A program made the position numbers and the translations under genes. Below are positions 33,540 to 42,456 of a stretch of 64,000 nt of DNA, piece by piece (positions within the stretch are counted from its first letter, which is position 1; each line of letters starts with the position of its first letter). A model generated the notes under the pieces. That model was not told the DNA's origin. It searched no databases and saw nothing but the letters and a program-made list of their open reading frames with translations. Origin of the DNA: Streptomyces sp. NBC_01707 (lineage in GTDB: Bacteria > Actinomycetota > Actinomycetes > Streptomycetales > Streptomycetaceae); assembly GCF_041438805.1 (NCBI RefSeq), contig NZ_CP109190.1:5518001-5582000 (forward strand). The letters are read 5' to 3'.

Positions 33540-34538
33540 GTGTCCAAATCGCCGGTGAGAGCGCAGGCCAAGGGGGCTGATGGGGTGTCGGAAGGCCGAA
33601 ATTCCGCTGTGGGCGAACAGGGTATCAGTCGCCCGACAAAAGCGACAAAACGTCCGTCGAGGGAGCCGGTGAAACAGGGGGAGCCGGCGAAGTCGGCCAA
33701 GTCGGGGAAGCCCGCGAAGGCAGCCGCGGCGGCGAAGGCCGGCAAGCCGGCCGCCGCGGCGAAGCCCGGGAAGCCTGAATCCCACCTCGCGATGGTTCGC
33801 CGGGCCCGCCGGATCAACCGCGAGCTCGCCGAGATCTACCCGTACGCCCACCCGGAGCTGGACTTCAGGAACCCGTTCGAGCTCCTCGTCGCCACGGTTC
33901 TGTCCGCCCAGACCACCGACCTGAGGGTCAACCAGACCACCCCTGCGCTGTTCGCCGCCTATCCCACCCCCGAGGACATGGCGGCGGCCGTCCCGGAGGA
34001 ACTGGAGGAGCTCATCCGGCCGACCGGTTTCTTCCGGGCCAAGGCCAGGTCGCTGATAGGCCTCTCCGCGTCGATCAGGGACAACTTCGGCGGCGAGGTA
34101 CCGGGCCGGCTGGCGGATCTCGTCACGCTGCCCGGCGTGGGCCGCAAGACCGCCAACGTCGTCCTCGGCAATGCCTTCGGCGTCCCCGGCATCACGGTCG
34201 ACACCCACTTCGGCCGGCTGGTCCGCCGCTGGAAGTGGACGGAACAGGAGGACCCGGAGAAGGTCGAGGCGGAGATCGCCGCGATCTTCCCCAAGAGCGA
34301 GTGGACGATGCTCTCGCACCGCGTCGTCTTCCACGGCCGCCGCATCTGCCACGCCCGCAAGCCCGCCTGCGGCGCCTGTCCCATCGCCCCGCTCTGCCCC
34401 TCGTACGGTGAGGGCGAGACGGACCCGGAGAAGGCCCGGAAGCTCCTGAAGTACGAGATGGGCGGCCAGCCGGGCCAGCGGCTCAGCCCGCCGCCGGACT
34501 ACCCGGGCAGGCCCGCGCCCCCGCTGGGAGCCGGGTGA
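33540..34538 (+). CDS. nth: endonuclease III with long basic N-terminal extension
   Basis: A DNA glycosylase/AP lyase of base-excision repair. The core (about residues 90-310) has the helix-hairpin-helix [18 protein letters not shown] containing the catalytic Lys, the Asp of [10 protein letters not shown], and the [4Fe-4S] cluster motif C-x6-C-x2-C-x5-C in [17 protein letters not shown]. Residues 1-85 are an Ala/Lys/Pro-rich, low-complexity extension. GTG 33540 gives 332 residues; GTG 33582 and ATG 33792 are alternatives that drop part or all of it. Confidence 0.92.
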   Translation: MSKSPVRAQAKGADGVSEGRNSAVGEQGISRPTKATKRPSREPVKQGEPAKSAKSGKPAKAAAAAKAGKPAAAAKPGKPESHLAMVRRARRINRELAEIYPYAHPELDFRNPFELLVATVLSAQTTDLRVNQTTPALFAAYPTPEDMAAAVPEELEELIRPTGFFRAKARSLIGLSASIRDNFGGEVPGRLADLVTLPGVGRKTANVVLGNAFGVPGITVDTHFGRLVRRWKWTEQEDPEKVEAEIAAIFPKSEWTMLSHRVVFHGRRICHARKPACGACPIAPLCPSYGEGETDPEKARKLLKYEMGGQPGQRLSPPPDYPGRPAPPLGAG

Positions 34539-34622
34539 CGCAGGCGGTGGCCGGCTGACGAGGGCGCCCGCTCCGGAACGAATTGCGTGGCGACAGGCGT
34601 TGTGGGACGACGAGGGGTGCCT

Positions 34623-35396
34623 ATGAAGACGCACGAACAGAGCCACGTCCGGACGGACGGGCAGATGCCCGACCGGAGCGACGTGGAGAAGCGCGAACAC
34701 GACCACACCGCCGGAGCGGGTCGTGACGACGCGATCGCCGTCACGACCGACGGGCTGCCCGGCTGGCTCGACCCTGTCGTCCGCGCCGCGCGGACCGTCG
34801 AGCCCCGGCAGCTCAGCCGCTTCCTGCCGCCCGAGAACGGCGCCGGGCGCCAGTCCGCCGTGCTGATCCTTTTCGGCGAGGGCGAGCGAGGCCCCGAGCT
34901 GCTCCTGATGGAGCGCTCCGGTTCCCTGCGTTCCCACGCAGGGCAGCCTTCCTTCCCCGGTGGCGCCCTGGACCCCGAGGACGGCGATCAGGCGACCACA
35001 GGGCCGCTGAGGGCCGCTCTGCGGGAGGCCGAGGAGGAGACAGGCCTCGATCCGCGCGGCGTCCAGCTCTTCGGCGTGCTGCCCCGGCTGTACATCCCGG
35101 TGAGCAGCTTCGTGGTGACGCCGGTCCTCGGCTGGTGGCGGGCGCCGAGCCCGGTGGGAGTCGTCGATCCGGCGGAGACCGCCCGGGTCTTCACGGTTCC
35201 CGTGGCGGATCTCACGGATCCCGCCAACAGGGTGACGACGGTGCACCCCAGCGGTCACCTGGGCCCGGCATTTCTGGTCGAATCGGCCCTCGTCTGGGGT
35301 TTCACGGCCGGGGTCATCGACCGCATTCTGCACTTCGCAGGATGGGAGCGCCCCTGGGACAGGTCCAGACAGGTGCCGCTCGACTGGCGCGCATGA
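34623..35396 (+). CDS. CoA-pyrophosphatase-type NUDIX hydrolase
   Basis: A 257-residue NUDIX hydrolase with a contiguous box: GGALDPEDGDQATTGPLRAA continuing LREAEEETGLDP. The preceding RSHAGQPSFPGG (LLMERSGSLRSHAGQPSFPG) is the UPF0035 signature of CoA pyrophosphatases. Residues 1-60 are polar and charged, unlike the core. ATG 34623 follows GAGGGG. It lies between endonuclease III and the MarP-like protease on the same strand. Confidence 0.88.
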   Translation: MKTHEQSHVRTDGQMPDRSDVEKREHDHTAGAGRDDAIAVTTDGLPGWLDPVVRAARTVEPRQLSRFLPPENGAGRQSAVLILFGEGERGPELLLMERSGSLRSHAGQPSFPGGALDPEDGDQATTGPLRAALREAEEETGLDPRGVQLFGVLPRLYIPVSSFVVTPVLGWWRAPSPVGVVDPAETARVFTVPVADLTDPANRVTTVHPSGHLGPAFLVESALVWGFTAGVIDRILHFAGWERPWDRSRQVPLDWRA

Positions 35397-35486
35397 CAGG
35401 CTGACTCCTGTGCCGGGCCCTTTCGGGCCCGCCCGGCCTCAGCCGAACGAACGGGTCCGGCGACGAATCTGCGAGGGCAATAGACG

Positions 35487-36692
35487 GTGAACGTGCTGGA
35501 CATCCTGCTGCTGGCCGGCGCCGTGTGGTTCGCAGTGATCGGCTACCGCCAGGGCTTCGTCGTCGGCATCCTCTCGGTGATCGGGTTTCTCGGCGGCGGT
35601 CTTGTCGCCGTCTATCTGCTGCCGATTCTGTGGGACCAATTGACTGACAGCTCGGAAGTCTCCTCGACTGCCGCAGTCGTCGCAGTAATAATCGTGATCG
35701 TGTGCGCGTCCGTCGGCCAGGCCTTCACTACGCATCTCGGTAACAAACTCCGCCGCTACATCACGTGGTCGCCTGCGCGCGCTCTCGACGCGACCGGCGG
35801 CGCGCTGGTCAACGTGGTCGCGATGCTGCTGGTCGCGTGGCTGATCGGGTCAGCCCTCGCGGGCACGTCGCTGCCGACGCTGGGCAAGGAGGTCCGTAAC
35901 TCCTCGGTGCTGCTGGGCGTCTCGCGGGTGATGCCCTCCCAGGCCTCCACCTGGTTCACGGACTTCTCCTCGGTCCTTGCGCAGAACGGCTTCCCGCAGG
36001 TCTTCAGCCCCTTCGCCAACGAGCCGATCACCGAGGTCAGGGCCCCGGATCCGGCTCTGGCCGGCAGCCCGGTCGCGACGCGCGCCAAGCAGTCCATCGT
36101 CAAGGTCGTCGGTACGGCTCCGAGCTGCGGCAAGGTTCTCGAAGGCACCGGCTTCGTCTTCTCCGACCGCCGGGTGATGACCAACGCGCATGTCGTCGGC
36201 GGCGTCGACGAGCCGACGGTCCAGATCGGCGGCCAGGGGCGGCTGTACGACGCGAAGGTCGTCCTCTACGACTGGCGGCGCGACATCGCCGTACTCGACG
36301 TCCCGGGCCTCGACGCGAAGCCGCTGAAGTTCACCGACACCAACCACGACGCGGCCTCGGGGAACAGCGCCATCGTCGCGGGCTTCCCGGAGAACGGCTC
36401 GTACGACGTACGTGCCGCACGTGTCCGCGGCCGCATCGACGCCAACGGCCCGGACATCTACCACCGGGGCACGGTCCGCCGCGACGTGTACTCGCTCTAC
36501 GCGACGGTCCGTCAGGGCAACTCCGGCGGACCGCTGCTGACCCCTGACGGCAAGGTGTTCGGAGTCGTGTTCGCCAAGTCGCTGGACGACCCCCAGACGG
36601 GCTACGCCCTGACGGCCGACGAGATCCGCCAGGACATCACGACCGGGCGCACCGCCAACCAGCAGGTCGACAGCCAGGCGTGCGCGCTGTAG
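35487..36692 (+). CDS. MarP-like membrane serine protease (CvpA-trypsin fusion)
   Basis: A 401-residue protein. Residues 1-165 form a CvpA-type four-helix membrane domain (VLDILLLAGAVWFAVIGYRQ). The rest is a periplasm-facing chymotrypsin-fold protease with His in TNAHVVGG, Asp in WRRDIAVLD and Ser in VRQGNSGGPLL. Two cysteines (SCGK and the C-terminal QACAL) match the disulfide known from mycobacterial MarP, which keeps acid resistance through peptidoglycan hydrolase cleavage. The substrate in Streptomyces is unknown. GTG 35487 begins MNVLDILL. Confidence 0.92.
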   Translation: MNVLDILLLAGAVWFAVIGYRQGFVVGILSVIGFLGGGLVAVYLLPILWDQLTDSSEVSSTAAVVAVIIVIVCASVGQAFTTHLGNKLRRYITWSPARALDATGGALVNVVAMLLVAWLIGSALAGTSLPTLGKEVRNSSVLLGVSRVMPSQASTWFTDFSSVLAQNGFPQVFSPFANEPITEVRAPDPALAGSPVATRAKQSIVKVVGTAPSCGKVLEGTGFVFSDRRVMTNAHVVGGVDEPTVQIGGQGRLYDAKVVLYDWRRDIAVLDVPGLDAKPLKFTDTNHDAASGNSAIVAGFPENGSYDVRAARVRGRIDANGPDIYHRGTVRRDVYSLYATVRQGNSGGPLLTPDGKVFGVVFAKSLDDPQTGYALTADEIRQDITTGRTANQQVDSQACAL

Positions 36693-36706
36693 GTCGCGGA
36701 GAGCGT

Positions 36707-36740
36707 GGGTGGGTACGGGGCAGCTGTCCCGAACCCACCC
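36707..36740 (+). terminator. probable terminator after the MarP-like gene
   Basis: GGGTGGGT and ACCCACCC arms enclose an inner GGG/CCC stem; imperfect, 15 bases after the stop. Confidence 0.5.
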
Positions 36741-37023
36741 CCTGGAGTCCTCGCTCCGCGTGATCGGGTGAGGGGCGGGTCATCCGCGGGGATGCCTCAG
36801 CCGCGCCGAGACCCAGCGGGCCCGGCGGCGGAGGATGCGCGGAATGCCCAGCTGCAGATCATGCAGATCATGCGCACTGCGCACCCGGCCCTGGGGGCCG
36901 TCCCCCTCATGAGTGCTCGGATCCGCCGTAGCGGTCGAGCGTCGATTGCGTGCTGCGTCACCGAAGTCGTGCGTCCAGCCCATACCCCGACGTCTGCCCG
37001 TGCCTCATGGTCGGTAATCGCCC

Positions 37024-37063
37024 ATGCGTCAGCCAATTGGCCTATGCGCCAGGCAATTGGCTG
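37024..37063 (+). repeat. imperfect 20-bp tandem repeat with AATT cores
   Basis: ATGCGTCAGCCAATTGGCCT is followed directly by ATGCGCCAGGCAATTGGCTG (four mismatches). The AATT cores are 20 bases apart, two helical turns. Combined, the arms also make AGCCAATTG/CAATTGGCT inverted symmetry (37031-37062). Confidence 0.7.
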
Positions 37064-37147
37064 TTCGTCGGACAACTGTGCTCTTCCAGCCACCGGTTGA
37101 CCGCGCCGGGTCACCGGCCCCGGCCGCTCGCAGCGGCGGTCGCGGGG

Positions 37148-38110
37148 CTACCGGTCCGGCTCAGGATCCTTGAGCCAGTTGATGAGTTCGGTCGAGAAAC
37201 CGACCGGATCCTCCTCGTGCGGGAAGTGTCCCAGACCATCGAAAAGTCGCCAACGGTAAGGCGCTTCGACGTACTGGCCGGACCCTGCCGCACTCCGCGT
37301 ACGGACCGCCGGATCGAGCGAACCGTGCAGATGCAGCGTGGGAACCCGCACCGGGCGCTTCATCCTGCGGTTGAACTGGATGCCGTCCGGACGCGCCATG
37401 GACCGCACCATCCAGCGGTACGGCTCGATCGAGCAGTGCGCCGTCGACGGGATGCACATCGCGCGCCGGTAGACGTCCAGCGCCGCGTCGTCGGGGAACT
37501 CCGCAGTCCGCGGCCCCGACCAGTCGCGGATCAGCCGGCCGACCAACGCCGCGTCGTCCGCGACGAGCTGGCGCTCCGGCACCCATGGACGCTGGAAGCC
37601 CCAGATGTACGAGCCCGCCCGGGACTGTGCGAAGTCGGAGAGCATGGAGGACCGCCAACGGCGCGGGTGCGGCATCGAGGAGACTGCCAGCCGGCGCACC
37701 AGCTTCGGCCGCATCACCGCGGCGGTCCAGGCGAGGTAGCCGCCCATGTCGTGGCCGACCAGCGCGGCGTCCGGCTCGCCGAGCGAGCGGATCACGCCGG
37801 TGATGTCGAGGGCGAGGTTGGCGGGGTCGTAACCCCGAGGCGTACGGTCGCTGCCACCCACCCCGCGCAGATCCATCGCGACGGCACGGAAGCCGGCGTC
37901 GGCGAGCGCGGTCAGCTGATGGCGCCAGGTCCACCAGAACTGCGGGAAGCCGTGCAGCAGCAGTACGAGCGGCCCGTCCCCCAGCTCGGCGATGTGGAAG
38001 CGTGCCCCGTTGGCCGCAACGTCGCGGTGGGTCCAGGGGCCGTCGAGGCGTACGGGACTGCCTGAGCCGGGGCCTGTGGGGCCGAATGCGCTGGAATCGG
38101 GGACGGTCAT
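37148..38110 (-). CDS. alpha/beta hydrolase (epoxide hydrolase-like)
   Basis: A 320-residue alpha/beta-hydrolase. The oxyanion HGFP motif is LLLHGFPQFWWTWRHQL (about residues 52-68), the nucleophile elbow is VGHDMGGYLAW with Asp as nucleophile, and the catalytic His lies in GLGHFPHEEDP. Nucleophilic Asp plus HGFP is characteristic of epoxide hydrolases and haloalkane dehalogenases. The substrate is unknown. The ATG at 38110 overlaps the upstream holin-X gene stop, so the two are coupled. Confidence 0.87.
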   Translation of the reverse strand: MTVPDSSAFGPTGPGSGSPVRLDGPWTHRDVAANGARFHIAELGDGPLVLLLHGFPQFWWTWRHQLTALADAGFRAVAMDLRGVGGSDRTPRGYDPANLALDITGVIRSLGEPDAALVGHDMGGYLAWTAAVMRPKLVRRLAVSSMPHPRRWRSSMLSDFAQSRAGSYIWGFQRPWVPERQLVADDAALVGRLIRDWSGPRTAEFPDDAALDVYRRAMCIPSTAHCSIEPYRWMVRSMARPDGIQFNRRMKRPVRVPTLHLHGSLDPAVRTRSAAGSGQYVEAPYRWRLFDGLGHFPHEEDPVGFSTELINWLKDPEPDR

Positions 38111-38646
38111 GCGGACGAGCGTGCCACAGCGGACGCCTTGTCCTGGACCGCGGACTTCGCCAGGGCCTTGTTCGCCGGGGTGCTGCTCGAGGATGTGACG
38201 GCCGGACGGCTCGCACCCGCGGTGACGGCGGGCCGCGGATGCGGCTTGACGCCCTGCAGCACGGACGCCGTCTGCTTGGCCGAGGCGATGGACTTCTCCG
38301 GCGGCTTGACCTTCTTGAACTTGGCGATGGCGATCAGCGCGAGCAGGATCGCCAGCACGATGAACGCGGCGCCGACGATCAGGAACGACCAGGCGAGCCC
38401 GAGTCCAAGATTGTGGATTCCGTACGCCGCCGCGAAGCTCAGCACGGGCAGCGCGAACAGAATGAGCACGCCTGCGACGATGAACGCCACGCTGCCGGCC
38501 ACACCCCGCTTGACGTCCTGCCGCATCTCTGCCTTGGCCAGGGCGATCTCGTCGTGCACCAGTGCGGACACCTCGGCCGTCGCCGAGGCGACCAGCTGCC
38601 CGAGACTGCGGTCGGCGCTGCCCGCGTAGTTGCCGGGGTCGCTCAT
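38107..38646 (-). CDS. Holin-X (DUF1469) family membrane protein
   Basis: A 179-residue protein with a cytoplasmic helix (LGQLVASATAEVSALVHDEIALAKAEMRQ), two transmembrane helices (about residues 51-73 and 83-106) and a basic, Ser/Pro/Ala-rich tail. This is the Actinobacterial Holin-X layout; despite the name, these are chromosomal proteins of unknown function. It lies between NhaA and the hydrolase, sharing four bases with the latter. Confidence 0.85.
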   Translation of the reverse strand: MSDPGNYAGSADRSLGQLVASATAEVSALVHDEIALAKAEMRQDVKRGVAGSVAFIVAGVLILFALPVLSFAAAYGIHNLGLGLAWSFLIVGAAFIVLAILLALIAIAKFKKVKPPEKSIASAKQTASVLQGVKPHPRPAVTAGASRPAVTSSSSTPANKALAKSAVQDKASAVARSSA

Positions 38647-38691
38647 CCCTGACTCCCTCTTCTGCTCCTGCTCGACACATCTGGTGTCAGA

Positions 38692-40101
38692 TCATGCCGG
38701 ACTGTCCGGCTTGCTGCTCGCTGCCCCCGCCAGTTCGGCAAGGCGGCGGTGTTCCGCAGCCTTCTTCTCGTGGATCGCGGCCATCCGAAGGTGGTACGCC
38801 GGATCGTCCTGTTCGTAGATGTCGGGAACGCCGTCCTGGTCCTCGTCGAGCTCCTCCGCCTCGTAGAGCGTTCGGTATCTGCGTACCCGGAGTTTGAGCA
38901 ATGCACCGGAGAACACGGCCGCGATCAGGGAGCCCGTCAGCACCGCGGCCTTGATCTCGTTGGTGAGGGTGGCGTTCCCCTCGAATGCGAGCTCGCCGAT
39001 GAGCAGCGACACGGTGAAGCCGATCCCGGCGAGCGAGGCGACTGCGAATACGTCCGCCCATGCCAGGTCCTTGTTCAGCTCCGCCTTGGTGAAGCGGGCG
39101 GCCAGCCAGGTACCGCCGAAGATGCCGATCGTCTTGCCGGCGACGAGCCCCAGTACGACACCGAGCGTCTCGGGCCGGGTGAAGACTCCCGCCAGCGCGT
39201 GGCCGGAGAGCGGGACCCCCGCCGAGAAGAGCGCGAACAACGGCACGGCGAGACCGGCCGACAGCGGGCGTATCAGGTGTTCGATGTGCTCGCCGGGGGA
39301 GTGCTGCTCGCCCTGGCGCCGGGTGCAGCGCAGCATCAGGCCCATGGCGACACCGGCGATGGTGGCGTGGACGCCGCTGTTGTACATCAGCCCCCAGATG
39401 ACCAGGGCGAGCGGTACGTAGACGTACCAGCCGCGCACGTTCTTGCGCAGCAGCAGGTAGAAGACGGCGAGGCCGACGACGGCGCCGATGAGCGCCATGA
39501 AGTCGATGTGCTCGGTGAAGAAGATGGCGATGATCAGGATCGCGAAGAGGTCGTCGACGACGGCAAGGGTGAGCAGGAAGGCGCGGAGCGCGGACGGCAG
39601 CGAGGTACCGATGACCGCGAGGACGGCGAGCGCGAAGGCGATGTCGGTGGCGGTCGGGACGGCCCAGCCGTCCGTGGAACCGCCGCCGACCACGGTCACC
39701 AGCGTGTAGACGATGGCCGGCGCGGCCATACCGCAGACGGCGGCGATGACCGGCAGGACGGCCGCCTTGGGGTCGCGCAGGTCACCCGCCACCAGTTCTC
39801 GCTTGAGCTCGACACCCGCGACGAAGAAGAAGATCGCGAGCAGCCCGTCCGCCGCCCAGTGCTGCATGGAGAGGTTCAGCCCCAGGGACTGCGGCCCGAG
39901 GTGGAAGTCGCTGATGGCCCGGTAGCTGGACCCGAGCGTGTTCGCCCAGGTCAGCGCGGCGACAGCCGCCACCAGCAGGATGACCCCGCCGACGGTCTCG
40001 GTGCGCAGCGCGTCAGCGAGGTAGTTCCGCTCGGGGAGGGAGAGACGCCCGAGAAAGGTGCGGCGGGACGGAGAGGGGGGTGTGGGGGCGGGCGCGGCCA
40101 C
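38692..40101 (-). CDS. nhaA: NhaA Na+/H+ antiporter
   Basis: A 469-residue sodium/proton antiporter of the cytoplasmic membrane with about twelve helices. The ion-binding aspartates lie in VPTATDIAFALAVLAVIG and LAVVDDLFAILIIAIFF. Also visible are FFFVAGVELKRELVAGDLRD and GIGFTVSLLIGELAF. The C-terminal tail after about residue 405 is charged (EDQDGVPDIYEQDDPAYH). GTG 40101 follows GGAGG nine bases upstream; longer readings lack family similarity. Confidence 0.93.
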   Translation of the reverse strand: MAAPAPTPPSPSRRTFLGRLSLPERNYLADALRTETVGGVILLVAAVAALTWANTLGSSYRAISDFHLGPQSLGLNLSMQHWAADGLLAIFFFVAGVELKRELVAGDLRDPKAAVLPVIAAVCGMAAPAIVYTLVTVVGGGSTDGWAVPTATDIAFALAVLAVIGTSLPSALRAFLLTLAVVDDLFAILIIAIFFTEHIDFMALIGAVVGLAVFYLLLRKNVRGWYVYVPLALVIWGLMYNSGVHATIAGVAMGLMLRCTRRQGEQHSPGEHIEHLIRPLSAGLAVPLFALFSAGVPLSGHALAGVFTRPETLGVVLGLVAGKTIGIFGGTWLAARFTKAELNKDLAWADVFAVASLAGIGFTVSLLIGELAFEGNATLTNEIKAAVLTGSLIAAVFSGALLKLRVRRYRTLYEAEELDEDQDGVPDIYEQDDPAYHLRMAAIHEKKAAEHRRLAELAGAASSKPDSPA

Positions 40102-40264
40102 GAGTGGAGACCTCCGGGTCGGTACGGCAGCAATGGCATGGCTGATGCACTTGCCGACCAGACTTCCCGGCACACCCTGTGGAGATTTATTGATGAGTTG
40201 TTGATGCAGCTGCCACTGTACCCGGGGTGTGCGGGGCCGAATCCGGTGATCTTCACTTTAAATG

Positions 40265-40303
40265 CCCGAGGGGCACCCGGCGCGTTGCCGGATGCCCCTC
40301 GGG
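40265..40303 (-). terminator. terminator after acetyl-CoA synthetase gene
   Basis: CCCGAGGGGCA and TGCCCCTCGGG form an 11-bp outer stem, with an inner CCGGC/GCCGG pair, 27 bases 3' of the acs stop on the minus strand. Confidence 0.75.
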
Positions 40304-40330
40304 GTCGGATCTGCTCGCGTCCGGTGCCTC

Positions 40331-42286
<1,956 letters not shown>

Positions 42287-42456
42287 GACATCTCCCATTC
42301 CCAGGGTGTCCGTTGTGTCCCGGGGCATAGCTCATCAGGCCCAAGGCCGGGTGACAAGTGTCTGCCGGAAATTGGTTTAGACCTGTGTTTCGTGTATGGA
42401 GGAACGATCACAAGGTCTCACGGACCCGGGGCGCACGTGGTTCAGGTGTGCGTGGT

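Larger units (their letters stand above)
36693..37147. other. intergenic region between MarP-like and hydrolase genes
   Basis: About 455 bases between convergent genes with no supported coding sequence. It contains an imperfect hairpin (36707-36740), two CAGATCATG copies near 36852-36870 and the 20-bp tandem repeat at 37024-37063. Confidence 0.5.

Noticed and set aside
36797..37114. 105-residue minus-strand reading frame in the gap after the MarP-like gene
   Set aside because: No family similarity, no convincing ribosome site, and its coding-like look follows from GC-rich DNA. A plus-strand frame over the same bases is no better.
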